In this document: positions 17,512-24,812 of the stretch, one piece after another
How the letters are laid out: each line of letters begins with the position of its first letter
How positions within the stretch are numbered: the stretch's first letter is position 1
Origin: DAOUAG01 sp034432935
GTDB lineage: Bacteria > Chloroflexota > Dehalococcoidia > SM23-28-2 > RBG-16-64-32
DNA length: 64,000 bases
NCBI GenBank assembly: GCA_034432935.1
Contig: DAOUBD010000018.1
Coordinates: 80,549-144,548, forward strand
Direction: 5' to 3'
Position numbers and translations under genes: made by a program
The notes under the pieces: model-generated
What the model was told of the DNA's origin: nothing
What the model saw: the letters and a program-made list of their open reading frames with translations, nothing else
The model's database searches: none

Positions 17512-18321
17512 ATGCAGCCCCACGTCCTCTACGAGAAGACCGGACACATCGCCCGCATCACCCTCAATCGTCCGGAGGTGCACAACGCCTTCAGCCCGGA
17601 GTCCATCGTTCGCCTGGCCGACATCTGGCGGGACTTCAACGAGGACGATAATCTGCGCGTCGCCCTGGTCACTGGCGCGGGCGACCGGGCATTTTCTTCG
17701 GGGGCGGACCTGGGCCGGCTCATCCCCCTCTATACACGCGCCCGCCCGCCAGAAGACGAGTGGGACCGGCGCCTGCTGGAGGACCCGGCCACCATCAGCG
17801 TGGCCTTCCTCCGCCGCTACACCGTCTACAAGCCCATCGTGGCCGCCATCAACGGCTTCTGTCTGGCCGGCGGCACGGAGCTGATGTTGGCGTCGGACAT
17901 ACGCATAGCTGCCGAGCACGCCACTTTTGCTTTGACGGAGGCGAAGCGAGGCCTCGTGCCCGGCGCGGGATCCATGGCCCGGCTTCCGCGCCAGGTGCCC
18001 TACTGCAAGGCGGCGGAGATCCTCCTGGTGGGTGACCACATATCGGCGCAGGAGGCGTTGCGCATCGGTTTGGTGAACTACGTCGTTCCCGCGGCGGAGC
18101 TCATGGGCAGGGCCGAAGAGTTTGCCCAGAAGCTGGCGGAGAACGGCCCTCTGGCCGTGCGCAAGATCAAGGAGGTCATGATCCGGGGGTCGGGCCTCTC
18201 GCTGGCAGATGCCTTCGCCATCGAGGACGAGGTGTCCCGGGTGGTTTTCGCCAGCGAGGACGCCCGGGAGGGGCCCAGGGCCTTCATGGAGAAGCGCAAG
18301 CCCCAGTTCAAGGGGCGGTAG
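17512..18321 (+). CDS. Enoyl-CoA hydratase/isomerase family protein
   Basis: A second crotonase-family enzyme, 269 residues, only loosely similar to the one at 14720. It has ITLNRPEVHNAFS near residue 17, the oxyanion strand GAGDRAFSSGADL, and NGFCLAGGTELMLASDIRI near residue 115 with the Glu expected in hydratases (GGTELM). A second Glu-containing block reads ALTEAKRGLVPGAGS. A strong ribosome-binding site (CCAGGAGG) precedes the ATG. It is followed after 7 bases by endonuclease V on the same strand. Likely function is fatty-acid or amino-acid acyl-CoA degradation. Confidence 0.88.
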   Translation: MQPHVLYEKTGHIARITLNRPEVHNAFSPESIVRLADIWRDFNEDDNLRVALVTGAGDRAFSSGADLGRLIPLYTRARPPEDEWDRRLLEDPATISVAFLRRYTVYKPIVAAINGFCLAGGTELMLASDIRIAAEHATFALTEAKRGLVPGAGSMARLPRQVPYCKAAEILLVGDHISAQEALRIGLVNYVVPAAELMGRAEEFAQKLAENGPLAVRKIKEVMIRGSGLSLADAFAIEDEVSRVVFASEDAREGPRAFMEKRKPQFKGR

Positions 18322-18328
18322 GAGGCCT

Positions 18329-19027
18329 GTGCGCCTCCGGCCTCTGCACCCGTGGAACCTGACGCCGACAGAGGCCATCGCCCTCCAGGCGCGCCTGGCG
18401 CCCAGCGTCGTCCGGGAGGGCAGACCGGGCAACGTGCGTCTGGTGGCTGCGGCCGATGTCGCCTTCCTTGGCTCGCCGAGAGCCGGGAGCAGAGGCGTGG
18501 CCCGGGCGGCAGTGGTTGTCCTGGAGTACCCCGGACTGACTCTGTTAGAACAGCAGGCCGTCGAGGCACCGGTGCCCTTCCCTTACGTTCCGGGGCTCCT
18601 GTCCTTCCGCGAGATACCGGCGCTCGCGCGGGCGTTCGAGGCGCTGGAACGGCGTCCGGACCTGCTGCTGGTCGACGGCCAGGGCTACGCCCACCCCCGG
18701 CGTTTTGGCCTGGCCTGCCACCTCGGCCTGCTCCTCGATCTCCCAACCATCGGCTGCGCCAAGAGCCGCCTCTGCGGCCAGCACGAGCCACCGGGCTTGG
18801 AGAGAGGCTCCAGCGCGCCGCTGGTCGATGGCGGCGAGGTCATCGGCTTGGTGCTGCGAACGCGGGAAGGGGTGGCGCCGGTCTACGTCTCGGTAGGGCA
18901 CCGGATTTCGCTGGAGGCCGCTGCCGGTTGGGTGCTACGCCTCTGCCGTGGCCGCCGCATACCGGAGCCGCTGCGCCTGGCGGACCAGGCCTCCAAGGGC
19001 CGCGGACCTGCTGCCCGACCGGCGTAA
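18329..19027 (+). CDS. nfi: Endonuclease V (deoxyinosine 3'-endonuclease)
   Basis: Cuts DNA one base 3' of deoxyinosine, starting repair of deaminated adenine. The 232-residue protein has the expected active-site elements: AAADVAFLG with the first catalytic Asp near residue 38, LLLVDGQGYAHPRRFGLA with the second Asp and a His, and the conserved Lys in TIGCAKSRL. SVGHRISLEAA near the C-terminus is also conserved. The GTG at 18329 is chosen because AGGAGG lies four bases upstream and overlaps the preceding stop codon. The frame is open upstream, but inside the neighbouring gene. Confidence 0.9.
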   Translation: MRLRPLHPWNLTPTEAIALQARLAPSVVREGRPGNVRLVAAADVAFLGSPRAGSRGVARAAVVVLEYPGLTLLEQQAVEAPVPFPYVPGLLSFREIPALARAFEALERRPDLLLVDGQGYAHPRRFGLACHLGLLLDLPTIGCAKSRLCGQHEPPGLERGSSAPLVDGGEVIGLVLRTREGVAPVYVSVGHRISLEAAAGWVLRLCRGRRIPEPLRLADQASKGRGPAARPA

Positions 19028-19072
19028 AGGTTCCGCCCAGTACAGAGTCTACTCTCCCCTCCTTCGGGCCTG

Positions 19073-19078
19073 TATAAT
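19073..19078 (+). promoter_or_regulatory. -10 element of the prfB promoter
   Basis: A perfect TATAAT lies 22 bases before the prfB ATG. No convincing -35 is visible at 16-18 bases (TACTCT). The leader contains the GGAGG used by prfB. Confidence 0.55.
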
Positions 19079-19100
19079 CACATCAGCGGAGGAAGAACAG

Positions 19101-20199
19101 ATGCTGGAAACCAGAACTACGATAGCAGACCTTCAGGAGCGCATCGCCCACGTCCTCCGCCGTCTTTGACATCCCTAAGCTGGAAGAAGAGGTATCCCGG
19201 CTGGAGCAGGAGTCTGCCCGGCCAGGATTCTGGGATGATCCTCAAGAGGCCCAAAGGGTGATGCGGCGTTTGGCCGAGGCGCGGGAGCAGGTGGAGACGT
19301 GGCGTGGCCTGGAGGCGAAGGCCCGGGAGTTGGCCGGCCTCCTACAATTGGCGGAGGATGAGGCCGACGAAGAGCTGGCCCGGGCCGTGGCCGAAGACGT
19401 CTCAGCCCTGGCCGCCCAGTTGGAGGAGATGGAGCTGGGCTTGGCCCTCTCCGGCGAATACGACCGCCGCGACGCTATACTGGCGATCCACGCCGGCGCC
19501 GGCGGCACCGATTCTCAGGACTGGGCGGAGATGCTGCTGCGCATGTATCTGCGCTGGGCGGACCGTCACGGTTATGCCACCAACATTCTGGATTTGATGC
19601 CCGGCGAAGAGGCGGGGATCAAATCGGCCACCGTGGAAGTTGTGGGCCGCAACGCCTACGGTTACCTTCGCGGCGAACGCGGTGTCCACCGCTTGGTGCG
19701 AATCTCGCCCTTCGACGCATCCCACGCCCGCCACACATCCTTCGCCTTGGTGGAGGTGATGCCGGAGGTGGAGAGCGAAGCTGAGGTCTCCATCGATCCA
19801 GAGGACCTGCGCATCGACGTCTTCCGGGCCAGCGGCCACGGAGGCCAAAACGTCCAGAAGAACGCCACTGCCGTCCGCATCACTCACATCCCCACGGGCA
19901 TCAGCGTGGTGTGCCAGAACGAACGCTCCCAGAGCCGGAACAAGGAGATGGCCATGAGGGTCCTGGAGGCCCGGCTCCTAGAGAAAGAGCTCCAGAAGCG
20001 GGCGGAGGAGCAGGCGCGTCTGAAGGGGGAGCACGTCTCGGCGGGCTGGGGCAACCAGATTCGTTCCTACGTCCTGCACCCGTACAAGATGGTGAAGGAC
20101 CACCGGACAGGATATGAGACCAGTGACACCGAAGATGTCCTGGACGGCGACCTCGACGCCCTCATGCGGGCCTACCAGAAGGCGACCCTCGGTGCCTAG
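19101..20199 (+). CDS. prfB: Peptide chain release factor 2, with programmed +1 frameshift
   Basis: Terminates translation at UGA and UAA. The gene is split: frame one runs 19101-19166 (MLETRTTIADLQ...RRL), then meets TGA at 19167-19169. Skipping one base continues in frame from GAC at 19168 to the stop at 20199, giving 365 residues, the standard RF2 length. The tripeptide anticodon SPF appears in LVRISPFDASH and the catalytic GGQ in ASGHGGQNVQ. GGAGG precedes the ATG by eight bases. The slippery sequence CTT-TGA-C is canonical, so RF2 level should autoregulate its synthesis, yet the usual AGGGGG stimulator just upstream is missing. Confidence 0.95.
19161..19170 (+). other. prfB: Programmed +1 ribosomal frameshift site in prfB
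   Basis: The decapeptide-coding string CGT CTT TGA C places an in-frame TGA after 22 codons. Slippage of the Leu-tRNA from CTT to TTT shifts reading to GAC. The six bases before CTT are CGCCGT, so no Shine-Dalgarno-like AGGGGG is present to stimulate the slip. Confidence 0.9.
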
Positions 20200-21526
20200 C
20201 GCGGCGGCGGGCAGCCCAGGGAGGGCGCTGCTCCTGGCCTTCTGCCGCCATGCCGTTGTGGTGGCAGCGCTGGGCGCCGCTGCCTCAGCCGTCGGCCTGG
20301 CGCCCACCGCGGCGAGGGCCCAGATTGCCCCGACGGTCACGGACGGCGGTGTCGAGAACCGGTTTCCGGAAGGGATGGTCTTCCGCGTCTCGGCCTCCAG
20401 CGATTCCGAAATCCAGCAGTTACGGCTGCGTTACAACGTGCTGCCCGATGGCACAGCCGCCATAGGGGACGCGGACTTCCAGCGGGGCAAGTCGGTCTCC
20501 GGGGTCTTCGAGCTGGCCGGGAACAATCCGCCCCGCATCTACCTGCCTCCAGGCACCGTGATCCAGTACCACTGGGAGGCCACGGATGCCGAGGGCGACG
20601 TGGGCAGGAGCCCGCCGGCCAGCATCGTCTACCGGGACATACGGTTCGACTGGAAGGAGGCCAGCGCAGACGGAGTCACCGTGAACTACTACTCGGGTTC
20701 TGGGGCCCAGGCCCGGTCAATGCTGGACGTGGCCACCAAGACCATCGCCTCTATGTCTGATCTCCTCGGGACCACGGTGGAGTTCCCAGTGAAGGTCTGG
20801 ATCTACGACTCGGTGCAGGACATGAAGCCTGCCCTAGTGAAGCGCAGCGAGACCTTCGAGGAGTCCATCATCACGGCCGGGGTGCGGGTGTCTTCGGACA
20901 CCGTGTTGGTGCTGGGCAACGTCGAGTACGACACGCTGCGGCACGAGCTGACCCATGTGGTCACCGCCGTTGCAGGTGAGAGCGCCTTCGGATTCCTGCC
21001 GGCCTGGCTGGACGAGGGCACGGCTGTCTACAGCCAGGAGGACCCCGGGGGCTACAAGACGGCCCTGGACCGGGCGGTGGCCAGAGGCAACGTCCTATCG
21101 GTTCGGGCTATCACCTCCTATCCGGGGGACCCAGCGAAGGTAGAGCTCTTCTACGGTGAGTCATGGAGCCTGGTGGCGTTCTTGAACGAGCAGTACGGGC
21201 CAGAGCGGTTCGCGCAGCTCTTCGCCGAAATCAAGAAGGGGAAGCGCATAGACGCCGCCCTGCAGAGCGTATACGGCTTTGACCAGGACGGGCTGGAGGA
21301 CGAATGGCGGGACTTCATGGGTTTGCCTGCCCGGGTCACGCCTGAGCCTGCCACGCCGGCCCCCACTGCCACTTCCCGCCAGACTGTGGGGCCGTCGCCG
21401 GCGCCGGGCCAGGGGGAGAGTGGCGGGACTTCGGCCGGTACTGTCGCGGTGCTGGCCGGCGGAGTGATAGCCCTCGCCGGCTTGGTAGCGGCGGTCGGGC
21501 TGGTGATCGCCCGGCGCTACCGCTAA
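20192..21526 (+). CDS. Membrane-anchored secreted metallopeptidase (MA clan, gluzincin-like)
   Basis: A 444-residue exported protein. The N-terminus has a signal peptide (HAVVVAALGAAASAVGLAPT, cleaved near ARAQ). The zinc site is RHELTHVV (HExxH) around residue 250, with the downstream Glu in PAWLDEGTAVYSQED, typical of peptidase-MA-like proteins. A Thr/Pro-rich linker and one C-terminal membrane helix (AVLAGGVIALAGLVAAVGLV) followed by Arg anchor it. The GTG at 20192 overlaps the prfB stop, implying coupling. Two further proteins of this type occur in the window (56475 and 63422). Substrate unknown. Confidence 0.8.
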   Translation: MPSAAAGSPGRALLLAFCRHAVVVAALGAAASAVGLAPTAARAQIAPTVTDGGVENRFPEGMVFRVSASSDSEIQQLRLRYNVLPDGTAAIGDADFQRGKSVSGVFELAGNNPPRIYLPPGTVIQYHWEATDAEGDVGRSPPASIVYRDIRFDWKEASADGVTVNYYSGSGAQARSMLDVATKTIASMSDLLGTTVEFPVKVWIYDSVQDMKPALVKRSETFEESIITAGVRVSSDTVLVLGNVEYDTLRHELTHVVTAVAGESAFGFLPAWLDEGTAVYSQEDPGGYKTALDRAVARGNVLSVRAITSYPGDPAKVELFYGESWSLVAFLNEQYGPERFAQLFAEIKKGKRIDAALQSVYGFDQDGLEDEWRDFMGLPARVTPEPATPAPTATSRQTVGPSPAPGQGESGGTSAGTVAVLAGGVIALAGLVAAVGLVIARRYR

Positions 21527-21535
21527 GCAGGCGTC

Positions 21536-22279
21536 CTACGGGATGTACAGTCCGCTGTCCCGGATCTTGCCCCGTTCGATGGGCTTGGGCGAGGCCTGCT
21601 CGCTTTCCCGTCCGTCCCCGGCTGCCTTGACGATCTGCTCGACCAGCACTCGCTCCTCGACCATTCCCGGGATGGCGAGCCGATCGTTGATGACGGTGAG
21701 GGGCACGGCCCGAACGCCATACCGTTGGGCCAGCTCCGGGAACTCGTTGACCTCGATGACCTCAGCCCGTACTTGGGGGTTCACCATCGCTATCTGGAAG
21801 GCGGCACGCGCCATCGCTGGGCAGTAGGGTCAGGTGGGCGTGACGAACACCCGTAGGGTCACCTCGTTGGCCAGGCCTCGCAGGGCATCTACGGACTCCT
21901 GCGAAAGACTGACCTCCTGCCGGGAGATGTCCACGATGGACTCGACGAAGGCAGGGAACTCGGTGCCGCTGGGGAGGCCGTAGAAGATTACGAAGGCGTT
22001 GCCCGCCCCCCGCAAGACCGTCGCCGGCGCCCACTGGACGCCAAAACGCAGGCGCTCCTCGCGGGCCTCGTCCAGGATGTGGACTTGTAGGCTGATCAGA
22101 TCGCTCAGGCCTGCCAACTCCCGCAGTAACTCGCCCGTCGGCTTGCAGGTGGCGCATGGGCGCTGGCCGGGCACCTCCAAGCCCGTCTCCCGCACCGTGA
22201 AGTAGTCGATCTTTACGGGCCCGGTCAGCTCTTGGGCAAACTTCCGCTTAAGGAGCTCCTGGTCCTTTAGCGGAATCAC
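21536..22279 (-). CDS. Protein disulfide oxidoreductase, predicted selenoprotein (UPYC active site)
   Basis: A tandem-thioredoxin protein of the PDO/glutaredoxin-like family, 247 residues if TGA at 21832-21830 is read as selenocysteine 150. The N-terminal domain carries C42-A-T-C45. The second domain begins LRVFVTPT, then UGA, PYC and PAMARAAFQ, where homologs have CPYC. The frame continues without a further stop to 21536 and includes the cis-Pro motif VRAVPLTVIND. The GTG at 22279 has GGGGAGG in front and overlaps the upstream stop (GTGA). Alternatives are a nonsense mutation or sequencing error. The precise placement at the redox Cys, the intact downstream domain and a nearby hairpin favour Sec. 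Confidence 0.82.
21797..21815 (-). promoter_or_regulatory. Candidate bacterial SECIS hairpin
   Basis: Downstream of the UGA the RNA can form GGCG (21812-21809) paired with CGCC (21803-21800) around the 5-base loop CGUGC. Below a U-U mismatch, GA pairs with UC. A G is the second loop base, about 23 bases after the UGA, within the 16-37 range described for bacterial SECIS elements. The stem is short and no folding energy was computed. Confidence 0.45.
21830..21832 (-). other. In-frame UGA, predicted selenocysteine codon
   Basis: TGA replaces the first cysteine codon (normally TGC or TGT) of the second CPYC motif. The next codons read Pro-Tyr-Cys-Pro, matching the family, so one base (A for C or T) separates this from a normal Cys codon. 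Confidence 0.78.
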
Positions 22280-22893
22280 GCGGCCTCCCCTTTCCGGCCG
22301 CCGCGGCTCTTCCACCAGACCAGGGCTAGGCGCTGTAGGGCGGTGGCGCTGGACAAGATGGCCAGGGTCCAGAGCACAGGCGTCATCACGTTTCTCATGA
22401 TAATGTCCTGTACGATGAGCCCGCCACCTACGAGGGCCACCCGCTCCGCGCGGGTGAAGATGCCCTCTCGCATTTTGAGGCCAATGACCTCTGCCCTGGC
22501 GCGGACGTAGCTGACCAGTATGGAGGATGCCCCGGCCACGAAGATCAACAGCTCTTCCGTGCGGCCTCCCCGGTTGCTGTAGAACCACAGAAGGCCAAAG
22601 AGCACGGACGCCTCCGACACCCGGTCCATGACGGCGTCGAAGACGGAACCAAAGTCTGTCGCGCTGCCGGTAGCCCGGGCCAGGGCGCCATCGAGGAAGT
22701 CCAGGGCGCTGAAGGCCAGCACGACGACCCCGGCTGCTAGGAACTCACCCCTCGCCGCCAGGACGGCGGCGCCCAAGTTGCCCAGCACGCCGGCTGCCGT
22801 CAGCATGTTTGGCGTCACGCCCAGGCGGGAGAGGAAGGCCACCGGGGGGCCCGTCAGCCAGCCTGGGGCCGAGCGAGGGAGGAGCGATGGCAT
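22276..22893 (-). CDS. CDP-alcohol phosphatidyltransferase, PI-phosphate-synthase-like
   Basis: An integral membrane enzyme of 205 residues that joins a CDP-diacylglycerol lipid to an alcohol. The complete signature DGx2ARx8Gx3Dx3D is present: DG-AL-AR, then eight residues, G-SVF-D-AVM-D (around residues 68-91). The SYVRARAEVIGLKMREG segment after it resembles archaeal and actinobacterial phosphatidylinositol-phosphate synthases, which have a basic pocket there. Its neighbours (PimA-like and PatA-like) support inositol phosphate as the acceptor, though glycerol phosphate cannot be excluded. The stop overlaps the GTG of the disulfide oxidoreductase. Confidence 0.85.
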   Translation of the reverse strand: MPSLLPRSAPGWLTGPPVAFLSRLGVTPNMLTAAGVLGNLGAAVLAARGEFLAAGVVVLAFSALDFLDGALARATGSATDFGSVFDAVMDRVSEASVLFGLLWFYSNRGGRTEELLIFVAGASSILVSYVRARAEVIGLKMREGIFTRAERVALVGGGLIVQDIIMRNVMTPVLWTLAILSSATALQRLALVWWKSRGGRKGEAA

Positions 22894-22902
22894 GGGCCGC
22901 TG

Positions 22903-24048
22903 CTATCCCTGCGCGGCTGCCTCGCCGCAACGGGCTTTCATCACGTCCTCATAGTACTGAAGGATGCGGCCCGACACGTTGTCCCAGCTATAGTCCCTGG
23001 CGTGGCCGGCTGCGGCCCGGACCATCTCCTGCCGCATCGCGAAATCGCATAGGACCCGCCGCAAACCTTCGGCCAGCGCTGCGCTGTCCTGCGGGGGCAC
23101 CAGCAAGCCGTGCACGCCGGAGACCAGAACGTCGCGAAAGCCGTCGATGTCGGAAGCCACGATGGGCGCGCCGGCGGCCATGGCTTCCAGCAGCACGATG
23201 CCGAAGCTTTCTTGGCCAGTGTTGGGCGCGCAGAAGACGTCTGCTGTCTTGTAGTAGCTGGGTAGCTCGGCATAGGGAACGTAACCCGCGAAATGGACGT
23301 CCGCAAGGCCCATGCGTTCGACATAACGCTCGCAGACTTCCCGCATGCCGCCGTCCGGCCCGACGATGATCAGCCGTATGTCGGGCATCTCCGGCTTGAG
23401 GCGGGCATAGGCCTCCAGCAAGTACGGGAGACCCTTCCGCTTCTCCTGCCGCCCGACAAACAGGATGTTGCGCTTGCCGTCCATGAACTCGGAGCGCGGC
23501 GGCATCTCCGTTGCGAAGAAGGGGTAGTCGATGCCGTTAGGGATCAGGCGGTACCGGTCCGGAAAGTACTTGCCGATCATCTTCAGGGCCGCCCGGGAAA
23601 CGGCGATGCGGCCGTGAATGTTCTGCCACCAGGGCTTGATGATGAACTTGGAGTAGGCGTATAGCCGGCTGCCGCCTTCCCTTGTGGCGTGGAAGGTGGC
23701 GATGTTGGTGCAACGGGAATAGCGCAGGAATTGGAAGGGCAGCAGAGGCATGAAGGGCTCGTGGATGTGCACGATATCGAAGCGCTCTCTCTCCAGCAGC
23801 CGCTTGACCCGTGGTCCGAGCTGGTAGGAGATGCAGACGTTGGCTATCGACCCGCTGGCGGGCAGGCCGATGGTGCTTTCGCCAATGACGATGAGGTATT
23901 CGAGGCTGTGCTTGGGGCGGCGCGAGGAGGGCGCTGCGATGCGGACATAGTGGCCGCGTCGCGTGAACTGCTCCGCCAGACTGGCGATGTGAATGTTGAC
24001 TCCGCCCGGCTGAGACCAATCGTAGGGGGAGACCAGGATTATCTTCAT
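22903..24048 (-). CDS. GT4 glycosyltransferase, PimA-like phosphatidylinositol mannosyltransferase
   Basis: A 381-residue GT-B glycosyltransferase. It opens MKIILVSPYDWSQPGGVN, the Gly-Gly donor/acceptor loop typical of PimA, and has IHEPFMPLLPFQ near residue 100. The C-terminal nucleotide-sugar site shows ILFVGRQEKRKG and ESFGIVLLEAMAAGAP with the catalytic Glu pair. It most resembles PimA, which moves mannose from GDP-mannose to phosphatidylinositol on the inner membrane face, and the neighbouring PI-type synthase and acyltransferase fit this. The ATG at 24048 overlaps the PHP gene stop (ATGA), so the far longer open frame upstream is not used. Confidence 0.86.
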   Translation of the reverse strand: MKIILVSPYDWSQPGGVNIHIASLAEQFTRRGHYVRIAAPSSRRPKHSLEYLIVIGESTIGLPASGSIANVCISYQLGPRVKRLLERERFDIVHIHEPFMPLLPFQFLRYSRCTNIATFHATREGGSRLYAYSKFIIKPWWQNIHGRIAVSRAALKMIGKYFPDRYRLIPNGIDYPFFATEMPPRSEFMDGKRNILFVGRQEKRKGLPYLLEAYARLKPEMPDIRLIIVGPDGGMREVCERYVERMGLADVHFAGYVPYAELPSYYKTADVFCAPNTGQESFGIVLLEAMAAGAPIVASDIDGFRDVLVSGVHGLLVPPQDSAALAEGLRRVLCDFAMRQEMVRAAAGHARDYSWDNVSGRILQYYEDVMKARCGEAAAQG

Positions 24049-24812
24049 GGCAAACGGAAGATGCGGCGCACGAAGCTGGCGGCTGTAGGACCCCAGCCCA
24101 TGTTGCGGGGAGTGGTCATGATGCCACGGTAGGTCTGCCGCAGCACCTTGGCGGCGCCCAACTCCAGGAGCGATGGGTGGCGCCCGGCAACCCCCTGGGT
24201 GGTCCCCTGCCGGATGCTCCGCCGTAGGTCTTCCGCTGTGCGGCCAGGGAAGCGGGTGAAGGCGCTGCCGATAACCGGCAGGAAGTGGGCATCGCTGCCG
24301 CCTACCTCCGGCAGCCGCAGCTCTCGCCTGTTGAACTCCAGCGCCCGGCGCCGCGCGATGCGGGCGGCTGGGGACTGGTTCGCCGTCTCGATGGCGTCGA
24401 AGCAGATGCCGTCCTTGGCCATGTCCCGTATCCGCATCAGCGTCCTGCGGTCTACCCCCCGGGTCAACCAGCTCAAAGGGTGGGGTACGATGCACAAGCC
24501 GCCCTGGCGGTGCACGGCCTCCAGCACCTCGGTGACCGGCCTCAGGCTTCGCACCGGCTCCTCCACGAAGAGGGCCAGCAGATGGCCCTCAATAGCCGTC
24601 ACCTCGATGCCGGTTATGAGGTCGAACCTGTATCGCCCCTTGGCCCAGAGTTCCCGGGCTTCCCATGCGCCGCGGATGTCGTCGTGGTCAGTGATGGCGA
24701 TAACGTTTAGATCTGTCTGCTCTTGCACGTAGTCCAGCACCTCCCGAGCGCTGGCCAAGCCATCGCTGGCGGAGGTATGGATGTGGAGATCGGCCTTGCC
24801 CCCGCCTGTCAC
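24045..24812 (-). CDS. PHP domain phosphoesterase
   Basis: A 255-residue PHP-fold metal phosphoesterase. Metal-binding motifs are KADLHIHTSASDG at the N-terminus, ITDHDDIRGAW, GIEVTAIEGH, and a C-terminal GGSDAHFLP. Related small PHP proteins (YciV/TrpH type) hydrolyse nucleotide 3',5'-bisphosphates or short oligonucleotides. Its presence inside a PI-mannoside operon instead suggests removal of a phosphate from a lipid precursor such as PI-phosphate, but this is inference. The GTG at 24812 forms a GTGA overlap with the acyltransferase stop, with GGGGAGG upstream. Confidence 0.85.
   Translation of the reverse strand: MTGGGKADLHIHTSASDGLASAREVLDYVQEQTDLNVIAITDHDDIRGAWEARELWAKGRYRFDLITGIEVTAIEGHLLALFVEEPVRSLRPVTEVLEAVHRQGGLCIVPHPLSWLTRGVDRRTLMRIRDMAKDGICFDAIETANQSPAARIARRRALEFNRRELRLPEVGGSDAHFLPVIGSAFTRFPGRTAEDLRRSIRQGTTQGVAGRHPSLLELGAAKVLRQTYRGIMTTPRNMGWGPTAASFVRRIFRLP

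Noticed and set aside
19101..19169. prfB read as a pseudogene with a premature stop
   Set aside because: The CTT-TGA-C context and the remaining full-length RF2 in the +1 frame match the known programmed frameshift.
21536..21814. Small separate minus-strand gene of 92 codons
   Set aside because: It is in the same frame as the gene upstream across a single TGA and continues its second domain, so it is treated as the second half of the selenoprotein.
22903..24495. N-terminally extended glycosyltransferase
   Set aside because: The extension overlaps the PHP gene in another frame; the ATG at 24048 begins the conserved GT fold and overlaps the PHP stop.
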